Shown here in pieces: positions 8,343 to 16,225 of a stretch of DNA of 45,920 nt (positions are counted from its first letter, which is position 1; each line of letters opens with the position of its first letter). Origin of the DNA: Nitrospira lenta. Lineage in GTDB: Bacteria; Nitrospirota; Nitrospiria; Nitrospirales; Nitrospiraceae. Made by a program: the position numbers and the translations under genes. Below the pieces are notes generated by a model. The model saw only the letters and a program-made list of their open reading frames with translations, did no database searches and had not been told where the DNA came from. The DNA lies in contig CAMDRK010000001.1 in the NCBI GenBank assembly GCA_945906715.1, positions 1 through 45,920 of the forward strand, read 5' to 3'.

Positions 8343-8975
8343 CTACTTGATCCGCTCCAGCGCTTCCTTAGATCGGCTCCTGACAGTTTGATCCCAATCC
8401 TCCTTCATGACAGTCGTCAGCTTCTCCTTCGCCTCACCGGCGCGCAAACGGCCCAATCCCAACGCCGCACTGGAACGGACATAGGCATGCTCGTCCTCCA
8501 ACGCCTTCAGTAGAAGAGGGATCACGGTTCTATCGTTCAGAGCCCCAAGGTAACTGGCCGCCATGCCTCGAATCCGGTGCCGCTCATCACCCAATGCCCG
8601 CTGCAGCGTCATCGCAAAGAGGTCTCGTAATCCTGGTATCGCTGACTCCAACCCATCGGCTCGATACTCATTCACCTCCATCACCGCAAAGGCGATCTCC
8701 AGCTTCTTCTCTTGTATCGTGGCCCGTTCGAACGCAACCAACAACTTCGCGCGTTCCCGCCGTTGCGCCCTGCGGCGGTTGATCGCCCGGATCAACAGAA
8801 ACAGCCCCGCCGCAATCACCAATCCCGCAAACGCCACGGGAATAGCTTGATCGATCACATAGTCCTGGGTATCGAACGATAGACGCTTCCACCCCCAGAC
8901 GCCGGCAATCACGATACCGAGGACAACCCCGATGGCAATCAGATTGGTCTGGCCCGATTCAGAACGAGTGCTCAT
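8343..8975 (-). CDS. Membrane protein with C-terminal HEAT repeats
   Basis: About 210 residues from ATG 8975. Two hydrophobic helices come first (about 11-29 and 47-66), then a basic, charged segment (INRRRAQRRERAK). The C-terminal half has helical HEAT/PBS-lyase-type repeats (IRGMAASYLGALND, VIPLLLKALEDEHAYVRSSAALGLGRL). This reads as a membrane-anchored protein-binding scaffold. The open frame runs on to 9173, but that extension translates a palindromic repeat and should not be annotated. Specific function unknown. Confidence 0.75.
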   Translation of the reverse strand: MSTRSESGQTNLIAIGVVLGIVIAGVWGWKRLSFDTQDYVIDQAIPVAFAGLVIAAGLFLLIRAINRRRAQRRERAKLLVAFERATIQEKKLEIAFAVMEVNEYRADGLESAIPGLRDLFAMTLQRALGDERHRIRGMAASYLGALNDRTVIPLLLKALEDEHAYVRSSAALGLGRLRAGEAKEKLTTVMKEDWDQTVRSRSKEALERIK

Positions 8976-9031
8976 GGGGATGGCATCATAACAGGATGGG
9001 AGGGGTGGAAGGGAGGGGCCAGGTGGGGAGT

Positions 9032-9129
9032 GGCGAGGCAGCTGGCATGGTCTCTGTGCTCGCAGAGCCCCCACGATAAAGCGGTGGTCGCTCGATGCGC
9101 GCAGTGGAGGCCACACCAGCCGCCTCGCT
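9032..9129 (-). repeat. Family C palindromic repeat (variable-stem, CTGCGCGC core), copy C1
   Basis: On the minus strand the order is stem GCGAGGCGGCTGGTGTGG, core ACTGCGCGCATCGAGCGA, then GAGCACAG, then the complementary stem. The stem arms pair over about 24 bases with a few mismatches. The core matches copies near 13.4-13.97 kb, 20.84-20.97 kb and 37.24-37.34 kb, whereas the stem sequence is unique to this copy. Confidence 0.75.
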
Positions 9130-9185
9130 GAATGCGTGTAAAGAATTGAGTTCACCCGAGATAGCACGTTCATGAATCGTGAACA

Positions 9186-9600
9186 ACGTGATTTAGTGAA
9201 CGGAACCGACTAAATCAACCCCGACAGCGACTAGAATTCGCCATTGGCGCGGAGGAGGAGCTGAAAGAGGTCGTCGAGACGGCGTCGGAAGACGGCTTGC
9301 GACATTTTATTTGGCGGCCGACTAGAAATGCCTCACGGTCACTACACTTCTTCTTTTACCGAGTTATGGCCATGCCTGGCTCTGCGGTTGATAGAGATAC
9401 TTCTGGAGGGCCACGAAGACGTTTCCGTTGGGCCGACCTGCAAGTCCTGGAAGAAGACCGGACCGCTCCTCGCCGATCGTAAAACACTGCCAGACCTTCG
9501 AGTTCTAATTCAAGACTTCGTGGACGGCAGTGCAAGCTCAAGCAATGACCCCCACGAATTTTCCCCTCAGCCGGTCTCCAACAACCCTGTGGTTGTTCCC
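9186..9600. other. Gap of ~415 bases, possible decayed gene
   Basis: Two plus-strand frames (9297-9482 and 9328-9645) look partly protein-like. One contains LALRLIEILLEGHEDVSVGP; the upstream frame contains AEEELKEVVETASEDG. Neither has a convincing ribosome binding site or family motif, and they lie in different frames. A degenerate or frameshifted gene is possible; I cannot identify a parent family. Confidence 0.25.
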
Positions 9601-9601
9601 T

Positions 9602-9880
9602 TTAGGGAAGGGGCTCGCCCGACAAGAGCCGTTGCGTCTGGATGATCGCCTCCAGCAATGCGCTCCGTTCCTCTTGCAGCTTCTTCGAAGGCGGCACGCG
9701 CGCCACAAATCGTTCCGCCGCTACCGCCAAGGCCTGCAACGTCTCGGCCATGTCCCCCTGCCTTGGGGCAGGCGACAACAAGGCTTCACGTAACAGCGCG
9801 CGCCTCCTCCTGGGCCCAACATACATCTGCGGGGCGGTCGGGTTATCTTTTTCCAACTCGGGTCGTCGAAATACCGCCAT
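9602..9880 (-). CDS. Hypothetical 92-residue protein
   Basis: No family recognised. The start ATG 9880 is strongly supported by GGAGGAG ending two bases before it. The protein has an arginine-rich N-terminal third (GPRRRRALLREA) and a helical C-terminal half (DMAETLQALAVAAERFV, LQEERSALLEAIIQTQRLL) that could form a small helical bundle or coiled coil. An overlapping frame beginning MSDALEELWRYFDDPSW starts 23 bases upstream, so a leader peptide or a frameshifted longer gene is possible. It lies at the left edge of the accessory region. Confidence 0.5.
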   Translation of the reverse strand: MAVFRRPELEKDNPTAPQMYVGPRRRRALLREALLSPAPRQGDMAETLQALAVAAERFVARVPPSKKLQEERSALLEAIIQTQRLLSGEPLP

Positions 9881-10260
9881 AGCTCCTCCAACGCATCAGA
9901 CAACGAGAAATAATCCGCACACTGTACTCGATTCGCGTCGGCAATTGCATCGGGGCGTGAGCACAGGGGGAATAGGGTGCCAAGCGGTGCAGCAGAATTT
10001 CTGATGTGGACGATGCGTGAGACGGCGCGACTGGCGGAAAGGATTCCGATTAAGTAGCCTGGTTTCTTTTACCTCTCCCAACGGTCAATGACCGATGGCA
10101 AGACCCGACCCAGATGTTGCCGGTCAAGAGCAACTGGGTGGCAGGAATCGGTGATGCCTGCCCGCCCTCAGGGGAGAAGATAGAGAAAACGTGGGCTGTG
10201 CGGCGGGAAAAGACTCCCGACCTCGCTTTCTTTTCCCTGGTACATTTTCTTTCTCATTTA
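9881..10260. other. Intergenic stretch without a supportable gene
   Basis: A plus-strand frame at 10114-10356 has no recognisable motif, and its end overlaps the MazG-like gene antisense. I see no RNA gene or repeat family here. The stretch separates the MazG-like gene from the 92-aa gene on the same strand. Confidence 0.35.
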
Positions 10261-10629
10261 TTAGTTTTCGTCGTACTTCCTTGCATTGCCGTAGGACTTT
10301 TCGACAGGGTACTTGGCTTCGTTCTTATTCATCTTCGAGAGGACTGCTGCGTTTAGATCAATGCTTAGGTCGTGGCACAGGTATGATAGAAGGATTGTAA
10401 CGTCGGCGATCTCATCCAAGACCTTCTCTCGGGAAGGACTGCTCAGCAAATGTGCAATCTCTTCCTCTGTTTTCCACAGGAATACTTCCTGCAACTCACT
10501 GGCCTCAACGGCAAGGGCAGTAGCCAGCTCTTTAGGCTTGTGGAACTGTTCCCAGTTTCGCTTGCGTCGAAATTCCAGTAGAGCTGTCATGACGCGTTCG
10601 TTTACCATTGGCGCCTTCTCCTCACTCAC
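10261..10629 (-). CDS. MazG-like nucleotide pyrophosphohydrolase (RS21-C6/dCTPase type)
   Basis: A 122-residue all-helical NTP pyrophosphatase. Metal-ligand motifs are visible: EASELQE (ExxxE) and, about 30 residues later, EIADV (ExxD). The N-terminal FRRKRNWEQFHKPKELA is typical of the RS21-C6 subgroup, whose members hydrolyse dNTPs, often modified pyrimidine nucleotides. It starts four bases inside the upstream HNH endonuclease gene (ATGA overlap), so it is co-translated with it. This pairing suggests a defence or nucleotide-sanitising role linked to modified bases, which is inference. Confidence 0.85.
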   Translation of the reverse strand: MSEEKAPMVNERVMTALLEFRRKRNWEQFHKPKELATALAVEASELQEVFLWKTEEEIAHLLSSPSREKVLDEIADVTILLSYLCHDLSIDLNAAVLSKMNKNEAKYPVEKSYGNARKYDEN

Positions 10630-11570
10630 GCAAGATAGGTATTGCTGTTATGCCATTCCAAAAACTTTGACGAAGGCCTATCCTTTTCCGTTGCAGGCAC
10701 GACGACCAGCTTTCGGCCATGCAGCGCGTAGTAATCCCGCCCATTCTCAAATTCTTCTTTGATCTTTCTGCTTACTTCTACCGAAAGATCTGGCGTGACT
10801 GACAAATAGCCAGAATCAAATAGTTTGTGAAGGTCTGAGCGCAGCAGCAAGCCGTTAGTCGTAACGTTTGGGCCCGACTTTGCAAACGGTTGGATGTGCG
10901 CGGCCTCAAGTGCAGGGAGAGTGCGTTCGCCAGTGATCGCGCAGCGTCGCGTGTACGCGTCTGTAACAAGAACTCGAAAGGCCCCTTGGCCAAGTCTGGC
11001 CCTGGTTAGGAATTCAGCACCGTACCTTGCGACCTCTTCGGCCGATGGGGAGGCGCCGCCTGCTCGAAGCGGAGGCTCCTTGGGAACTATTCTGGCAAGC
11101 CGATCTTGGACTTCCATCCATATTTCTCGCCCAATTCTCTCCTCGCTCTCATAACTCTTCCCTTGGACAATGCTCGGCGCCCAATTGGATGGAGCGGGAA
11201 TCCAATCTCGCCTTTGAAGAAAGAAAGGATCAGCTAAAATAGTACATCCGATGGTCGGGTCGTGCTCGTGTGGCTTGTTCGATCTGAATTTCTCAATCAT
11301 TGCCCGCAGCGTTTCGAGAGAAGCAGCGCCATTCTTCTCGCCGAACGCTTCCCACGCTAGTGACAGCGGCAGATTAGAGTGGCTGACAAAGAAACCACCT
11401 CCCGCTATGAAATTATCCGGGCTATGTAGTTTGAAAAGAAAAGGCGCACCAGGCGGGATTATCTGGAATGATCCAGACCCACCAGGCCGCCAGAAATTGA
11501 CCTCATCAGGTTTGCGGCTGGCAAGAAAATCGAACCACTTGTTGTCTGTTACACCGACGTAGAATTTCAT
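10626..11570 (-). CDS. HNH endonuclease with an N-terminal PUA/EVE-like domain
   Basis: A 314-residue protein. The C-terminal third contains an HNH_2-type nuclease: CAITGERTLPALEAAHI, then NGLLLRSDLHKLFDSG, providing the His-Asn-His triad and metal ligands. The N-terminal ~150 residues (FYVGVTDNKWFDFLA, FLFKLHSPDNFIAGGGFF, LPLSLAWEAFG) resemble a PUA-superfamily/EVE-like fold, used in other restriction systems to read modified bases. The likely role is modification-dependent restriction. The coupled MazG-like gene follows with a four-base overlap. HNH assignment is firm; the EVE-like call is by pattern only. Confidence 0.82.
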   Translation of the reverse strand: MKFYVGVTDNKWFDFLASRKPDEVNFWRPGGSGSFQIIPPGAPFLFKLHSPDNFIAGGGFFVSHSNLPLSLAWEAFGEKNGAASLETLRAMIEKFRSNKPHEHDPTIGCTILADPFFLQRRDWIPAPSNWAPSIVQGKSYESEERIGREIWMEVQDRLARIVPKEPPLRAGGASPSAEEVARYGAEFLTRARLGQGAFRVLVTDAYTRRCAITGERTLPALEAAHIQPFAKSGPNVTTNGLLLRSDLHKLFDSGYLSVTPDLSVEVSRKIKEEFENGRDYYALHGRKLVVVPATEKDRPSSKFLEWHNSNTYLA

Positions 11571-11976
11571 AGAATCATGATGCCACCGGCTTGCGCGCCC
11601 CTTACCTAAATCACTCGCAATCAGACAGATTTCATAGAGGGCAATTTCGAGATCAGCGGCGATTCCTTTGGCAATGATGCCAGATAAGATTTACGGTAAA
11701 TGGCTCCTCGTATCTCTCGACTTATGGCACGATGCTGCTGCCCATGAAGCATTGGGGCATGATAGACCGTTGGTTCCATAGTCGCTCCCAGAGCGCATGG
11801 ACGGCAGAATACCCTTTTCCCTAAGAGAAATCACTCCGACTTGGGGGGACGTGAGTGCACAGATGGCGAGACGGGGGTTGGTCTGTCTAGTTGGCCAGAT
11901 CGGGAACCTCACCAGAGAAACCAGACAGATCAGATAGACCAAATAGACAAGAGAGACAAGGATCGAGGGGCTCCCC
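11571..11976. repeat. Intergenic stretch with word-tandem palindrome (W4) at about 11876-11960
   Basis: 11571-11870 shows no gene I can support. From about 11876 the left arm (TTGGTCTGTCTAGTTGG) and the right arm (AACCAGACAGATCAGATAGACC and AAATAGACAAGAGAGACAAG, read as separate words) form a GGTCTGTCT-type word palindrome related to W5, W6 and W7. The left arm is short here, so this copy looks eroded. The minus-strand frame across it is an artefact. Confidence 0.55.
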
Positions 11977-12494
11977 TCAAGTCTTGAACCCGATGCGGCG
12001 GGATTTCGATGGAGGCGGTCCGATTAGTTGGCGGATGGCGTCAAAGAGGGACTGAATCTGTCCATCATGGCCACCTACCTTCCGTTCGAGTTGTGCCAAC
12101 TTGGTCGCCAACCCCCTATAGCTCGCCACCAGTTCCCGCAGCTTCACGAATGCTCGCATAATGCGATATTCACTTGGATCGCACGCTTGCTTCGCAACGC
12201 ACTGGACAGCATTGCGACACCTTGTTCCGTGAATACGTAGGGCGCGTATCGGCGACCTCCTCTCCCCCTGGGTTTTGATATTCCAATTTGAAATGTCAAA
12301 GCCGCTGCTTCTTGTGCGGATAATCGAAACATAAAGTCATCGGGAAACCGATCAGCATTCCTCTTTACGGCTTTATTGAGATTGAACGTCGTGACTCCAT
12401 ACAGTTTTGCAAGGTCCGAGTCCAGCATGACTCGATGACCACGGATCAGAAGAATTGCCTGCTCAATTCTTTCACGAGGAACCAGAACGCTCAT
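11977..12494 (-). pseudogene. ORF6N-domain DNA-binding protein, frameshifted
   Basis: The frame from ATG 12494 has the ORF6N signature (ILLIRGHRVMLDSDLAKLYGV, NADRFPDDFMFRLS, RRYAPYVFTEQGVAMLS) and stops early after VNIALCEHS at 12144. A second frame (11977-12159) continues with the expected C-terminal part (MRAFVKLRELVASY...GQIQSLFDAIRQLIGPPP). Intact relatives read VNIAIMRAF across the junction. A one-base deletion after codon VNI-A (about 12155-12162) explains the break. ORF6N proteins are phage- or mobile-element-associated putative regulators. This is either a decayed gene or a sequencing error. Confidence 0.85.
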
Positions 12495-12619
12495 ATTCTT
12501 TTCCGTTCTGTGCGAGAGGACTCGGGGCGAACAGAAATACCGTTTTTATCATGGAAAATCAACGCGGACGCACCTGAAATAGAACCATTCGAATGGGTGG
12601 AACAGGAGCAAAGGGCGGG

Positions 12620-12964
12620 CTAGGCTTTCTCGCCAAGGGCTTCGAGGAGGCGGTCGATCTTTTGTTTCAGAACCGGCAAGTCTCGTTCGACCACATCCCA
12701 CACCAGTTGCAAATTGACTCCAAAATAATCGTGAATCAGTTTATCTCTCATGCCGGCGATGGGCTTCCACGCTATGTCAGAGTGAGCCTCTTTCAGCGTG
12801 ACGGATACGCGCTTGATTGCTTCCCCGATGATTTCGAGGTTACGCACAACCGCATCTTGGGTCTTTCGGTCGGAAAAGAAGCTCTCCTTTCCTGTTGCTG
12901 TATAGCTCATGATGTGCTGAATGGCGTCTCGAACGTGCAGGAGATAGATGCGGTCGTCCTTCAT
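12620..12964 (-). CDS. HepT-like ribonuclease toxin (HEPN/DUF86)
   Basis: A 114-residue HEPN-fold protein. The catalytic signature Rx4HxY is present as RDKLIHDY (about residues 71-78), with supporting EIIGEAIKRVS and I(A)GMRD elements typical of HepT. It overlaps the nucleotidyltransferase antitoxin upstream by four bases (ATGA). In characterised MntA-HepT systems HepT is an RNase toxin, and MntA neutralises it by adding AMP to the conserved tyrosine. Assignment is firm; activity here is inferred. Confidence 0.9.
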   Translation of the reverse strand: MKDDRIYLLHVRDAIQHIMSYTATGKESFFSDRKTQDAVVRNLEIIGEAIKRVSVTLKEAHSDIAWKPIAGMRDKLIHDYFGVNLQLVWDVVERDLPVLKQKIDRLLEALGEKA

Positions 12965-13251
12965 AGAGGGACAGCTTCGGCATGGATTCGCTGCTCAAGG
13001 TATGGACTCAGGCCCTGATCGGTGAGGATATCGACTTTGCGCTGTAGTAATGTTTCGAGGTCTTGGCTGAGTTCGATGAGATCCAGCAAGCTACGCCCAT
13101 TATCCATCTCAACAAGGAAGTCGACATCGCTTTCCGGACGCGCCTCCCCTCTTGCCACAGACCCAAAGATCCGCACGTTGTGGGCTCCGTGTGCCTGCGC
13201 GAGGCGCAGTATTTCCGGCCGTTTGAATTTGAGCAAGTCTGCGATACCCAT
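12961..13251 (-). CDS. MntA-like nucleotidyltransferase antitoxin
   Basis: A 96-residue minimal nucleotidyltransferase. The motif GSVARGEARPESDVDFLVE gives the GSxARG nucleotide-binding loop and the DxD metal-binding pair. I placed the start at ATG 13251 because GGGAG lies eight bases upstream and the family begins here. The open frame extends to 13725, but that part translates palindromic repeats and is spurious. It is the antitoxin partner of the downstream HepT-like toxin, with the genes overlapping by four bases. Confidence 0.9.
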   Translation of the reverse strand: MGIADLLKFKRPEILRLAQAHGAHNVRIFGSVARGEARPESDVDFLVEMDNGRSLLDLIELSQDLETLLQRKVDILTDQGLSPYLEQRIHAEAVPL

Positions 13252-13404
13252 TTTACGCTCCCTGAGAAGTATCTCGTCCTTGGAGGATACTGATTTACTC
13301 ACGGCCTGACAAGCAGTACTTGCTAAGCGTTGAGGCTCAGGAGTGCGCGCGTTCCTTCGGAAGGTCTTGGAACGACGCTTTTCCAATTCGCTATGCCTCA
13401 CTCT

Positions 13405-13975
13405 AGGGGATCGGCCGAGGTTGTCTTTTACTGCGCGCATCGAGCGATATACATGTTCCCTCCAAGCTTGCTCGTTTCTCTCTAGGGATGGGGGCTGACG
13501 GATCTTCCACTGCGCGCGTCCAACGAGGGCCTTCTCAGGCCGCGCGTTGCGCGAGCACAGAAGATCATCAGGCTCCATCCCCTCCTCTGTTCTGCGAGCA
13601 AGAAGGGCACCTGGCCACTCCTTCTCATCCCTCCAGGCTTGTTTACTGTACCTCTCTGGGAATGGCACTCGTAGTGGTCCAACTGCGCACGTCGAGCGAG
13701 CACATTCCGATCGTGCGCGCTCCACCTTCTACTTGGAGGGCGGGCTAGATGGTCTCCCACTGCGCGTGTCCAACGAGGGGTTTCTGAGGCCGCGCGTTGC
13801 ACGAGCACAGGAGACCGTCTAGCCTGACCTCTCATGCTCCCTCCAAGCTCGCTCGCTATTTTCTCAGGGATGGGGCCTGATTGATCTTCCACTGCGCGCG
13901 TCCAACGAGGGCCTTCCCAGGCCGCGCGTTGCGCGAGCACAGAAGATCATCAGGCCCCATCCCCTCCCCCTCTTG
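13405..13975 (+). repeat. Tandem array of family C variable-stem palindromes (C2-C6)
   Basis: Four or five units lie head to tail. Cores of the CTGCGCGCGTCCAACGAGGG type occur at about 13430 (partial), 13508, 13683 (divergent), 13758 and 13890, each followed by GCGCGTT(G)...CGAGCACA. Each core is flanked by its own complementary stem, for example GATCTTC/GAAGATC and GGTCTCC/GGAGACC. A second conserved block, TCCCTCCAAGCT(C/T)GCTCG, precedes several units (13452, 13847). Long frames on both strands through the array are repeat artefacts. The array separates the toxin-antitoxin pair from the MarR gene. Confidence 0.85.
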
Positions 13976-13986
13976 AATCTTCGTCC

Positions 13987-13998
13987 TAGTACGGACTA
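13987..13998. promoter_or_regulatory. Candidate MarR operator
   Basis: The sequence TAGTACGGACTA reads as a palindrome TAGT-N-CG-N-ACTA and lies ten bases upstream of the MarR start at 14009. MarR proteins usually bind such short inverted repeats and repress their own operon. Support is position and symmetry only. Confidence 0.35.
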
Positions 13999-14008
13999 CT
14001 CTTCCGCT

Positions 14009-14455
14009 ATGGAGTTACCGCATCTGAAGGATGATCCCTATCTGAAAGTGTTGCGGCCGCTCGTCGAGGCCTATCTTGCCTTTTGGCGTATCGACACCCG
14101 CCATATCAAATCTCTTCGGCTGACGCCCTCACAGTTCGACGTCATCGCCACGCTAGGAGATACGGAGGGCATGACCTGCTCAGAACTCTCTACCCAAACG
14201 CTCGTCACCAAAGGCACGCTCACCGGCGTCCTCGATCGCCTCGTCGCCAAAGGTCTGATCCGGCGGGATGCGATGAAGGGAGATCGCCGTTGCACCAAGA
14301 TCTCGTTAACCGTGAAAGGCGATGCGCTCTTTCGCAAGACTTTTGCAGCCCACTTGGCCTTTCTTCGCCCATTCTTTGAACGGGCCTTGAACCCCGAAGA
14401 AGTGAACCAAACGCGCGCGCTACTCCTGCGCCTTCGGGATAGCTTTCAACAATAG
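14009..14455 (+). CDS. MarR-family transcriptional regulator
   Basis: A 148-residue winged-helix regulator from ATG 14009. It shows the MarR core: LRLTPSQFDVIATLGDTEGMTCSELSTQTLVTKGTLTGVLDRLVAKGLIRRDAMKGDRRCTKISLTVKGD (quoted as its consecutive elements: helix-turn-helix from TCSELS to VLDRL, wing with GDRR). The DNA-contacting wing arginines are kept. An upstream TTG at 13973 is possible but would fall in repeat sequence. The metallo-beta-lactamase-fold gene follows 18 bases downstream and is probably its target. Ligand unknown. Confidence 0.88.
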   Translation: MELPHLKDDPYLKVLRPLVEAYLAFWRIDTRHIKSLRLTPSQFDVIATLGDTEGMTCSELSTQTLVTKGTLTGVLDRLVAKGLIRRDAMKGDRRCTKISLTVKGDALFRKTFAAHLAFLRPFFERALNPEEVNQTRALLLRLRDSFQQ

Positions 14456-14473
14456 GTTGAGGTGATCTGATCT

Positions 14474-15229
14474 ATGCGTTTAACAATTCTCGGCTCCGGC
14501 ACAAACATACATCCCACGCGCGCAGCCTCTGGCTACCTCGTCCGCACTGACCATACAATCCTATTGGACTTTGGCCCTCGCACACTGGCGAATCTCCTAA
14601 AGACCGGCGTGAACCGGCATCGGATCACCCATATTCTTTTCTCCCATTACCACGCCGATCACTTTTCAGACTTCATCACCTATTTCTTCGATGCGATGAT
14701 CTTTACGAAATATCAAGGAGGGACAAGGCCGCCGCTGACCGTCATCGGCCCTCGCGGGACGAAGAAGTTCTTCCAGACCCTCTTCACTACCATGCCAGGC
14801 TTTACACAGGCGCCGTTTGCGGTTCATTTCAAAGAAGTCGCCGATCGGGCGTTTATGATCGGAAAGACAACCGTGATTCCCCGAACGGTGACCCACACAG
14901 AGAACCTCCATTGCCTGGGATATCGAATTGAGTATGGAGGGAAGGCGCTGGCCTATTCCGGCGACTCGCAATACTGCGACAGCCTCGTGCGCCTCTGTGG
15001 AGACGCCGATCTCGCAGTGCTGGACTGCTCTTTCCCGGCAAGTCGACCGAACCCGGTTCATCTGCATGCCGGTCAATGTGGGCAGGTGGCTAAAGAAGCT
15101 GGAATCGGCCAACTCGTCTTATCGCACTTCTATCCAGTTACAGACCGATACAATGTGCGGGAACAGGCAGGGGAACCGTTCGGGGGAAAGATTATCGTCG
15201 GGCGGGACTTGCTCACAATCAAACTCTAG
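14474..15229 (+). CDS. Metallo-beta-lactamase-fold hydrolase (RNase Z-like)
   Basis: A 251-residue MBL-fold protein. The zinc motif is SHYHADH (HxHxDH), followed by H(T)H at VTHTENLH, the bridging aspartate in YSGDSQYC, and a C-terminal histidine in LSHFYP. Together they give a full two-metal site. The pattern (ILGSGT at the N-terminus) is that of the RNase Z/arylsulfatase-like branch, but the family's tRNA-binding exosite is not apparent, so a small-molecule phosphodiesterase role is equally possible. It is co-oriented with the MarR regulator, 18 bases apart. The stop TAG begins an edge fragment of the MITE-like repeat. Confidence 0.82.
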   Translation: MRLTILGSGTNIHPTRAASGYLVRTDHTILLDFGPRTLANLLKTGVNRHRITHILFSHYHADHFSDFITYFFDAMIFTKYQGGTRPPLTVIGPRGTKKFFQTLFTTMPGFTQAPFAVHFKEVADRAFMIGKTTVIPRTVTHTENLHCLGYRIEYGGKALAYSGDSQYCDSLVRLCGDADLAVLDCSFPASRPNPVHLHAGQCGQVAKEAGIGQLVLSHFYPVTDRYNVREQAGEPFGGKIIVGRDLLTIKL

Positions 15230-15336
15230 CAAGATGCTGAAAAGGTAGCCTGTCTGTCTTGTTCATTTGGTCTGTCCGGTCTGTCTGGTTTGTGGACCAG
15301 ATAGACGGAATAGACCAGACAGACTGGTCCGCGCCG
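15226..15336. repeat. MITE edge fragment fused to word-tandem palindrome, GGTCTGTCT type (W5)
   Basis: 15226-15244 (CTCTAGCAAGATGCTGAAAA) matches the left edge of the MITE-like element. It then passes straight into a word palindrome: left arm GGTCTGTCCGGTCTGTCTGG, right arm CCAGATAGACGGAATAGACC and AGACAGACTGGTCC (separate runs). Its position between two convergent genes suggests a bidirectional terminator. Confidence 0.8.
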
Positions 15337-15337
15337 G

Positions 15338-16225
15338 TTACAGTCCGCCTTCTTTGTTGTCGCAGCCCAGGATCTCGATAAACTTCGTGAGGCGGGCCTT
15401 TCTGAGGGGATCGTCGAGTTTGGCATAGATGGCTAAAAGGTTCTTGATCATGCGGGAGAGAATGGCGCGCACCGGGCTTTCTTGTAGATATTTCTCGTCG
15501 AACCCATAGCCGGCTTCGGTGAGAAACCGCTGGCAGTTTTTCTCGGTCAGCAATGCCCCCCCGTTAAAACAATCGACGAACACCTTGTAACGATCCGATT
15601 CGTACTTCACTAAGAAGTGCCCCGGCATTCCTATCCCATGAACCGGAAGGCCCAGCCGCTTCCCCACCAGGAGATACACCGTCGAAAGGCTGATCGGAAT
15701 ACCCGTCCGCCGGTCGATTACACAGTTGAGATAACTATTCTCCAACTCATAATAGTTCTTCGTGTTGCCTTTGAAGCCCTGTTCCGTGAAGAGGTAGCGG
15801 TTCAATGTCTTGATCGTTTCCTCCCCTGACGCCCGGGGACCGATCCGATCTTGTACTTCCTGTGCCATCTCATCGAGCTGTCGCCTATACGAGTCGACCG
15901 TCAGGGAGGGGTAGGCATAACGGGCGATCAGAAAAGCGCTGCGTTCAAGATCCATCGAGCCGTCCGGCAGCGCCGCCAGCTGTGTGAGTTCATCCTCGAG
16001 ATTCCCACCGCGGATTTCCTCGAGTATCGACACAAGGCGGTCGGCCATTTCCGGCTGTTCAATTTCCGCTTCCTGAAGCAGGGGAACCGCAGTGGGGCCG
16101 ATGTCGATGAGTTTTCCGCTGATGGTCTGGACGATCTTCTCGTCCTCATCGGCCAGCAGCCGGATCAGCGCTCGGATTTGGCTTTCGTTTATCAGCATGG
16201 TGGGATTCCCGGACAGCCCGCTCAT
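15338..16225 (-). CDS. SirB1/transglutaminase-like protein
   Basis: About 295 residues. The C-terminal two thirds (from ISLSTVYLLVGKRLGLPVHGIGMPGHFLVKY) match the SirB1 / transglutaminase-like family, with a tetratricopeptide-like tail after FLTEAGYGFDEKYL. The usual transglutaminase cysteine is not evident: NSYLNCVIDRRTGIPISLS has a cysteine, but its catalytic role is uncertain. The N-terminal ~80 residues look HEAT-like (IRALIRLLADEDEKIVQTI). The start ATG 16225 overlaps the ABC permease stop (TGATG), so it is the last gene of a coupled operon. Function unknown. Confidence 0.82.
   Translation of the reverse strand: MSGLSGNPTMLINESQIRALIRLLADEDEKIVQTISGKLIDIGPTAVPLLQEAEIEQPEMADRLVSILEEIRGGNLEDELTQLAALPDGSMDLERSAFLIARYAYPSLTVDSYRRQLDEMAQEVQDRIGPRASGEETIKTLNRYLFTEQGFKGNTKNYYELENSYLNCVIDRRTGIPISLSTVYLLVGKRLGLPVHGIGMPGHFLVKYESDRYKVFVDCFNGGALLTEKNCQRFLTEAGYGFDEKYLQESPVRAILSRMIKNLLAIYAKLDDPLRKARLTKFIEILGCDNKEGGL

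Noticed and set aside
9297..9645. Possible two-frame gene between the HEAT-repeat gene and the 92-aa gene
   Set aside because: Frames conflict and neither matches a known family; only recorded as a possible remnant.
13482..13940. Long frames on both strands through the family C array
   Set aside because: Multiple frames of palindromic repeats yield arginine/alanine-rich peptides; they have no domain and differ between copies.
13405..13975. CRISPR array or integron attC array
   Set aside because: Units are irregularly spaced, each carries its own complementary stem, there are no uniform spacers, and the attC consensus (RYYYAAC...GTTRRRY) is only half-matched.
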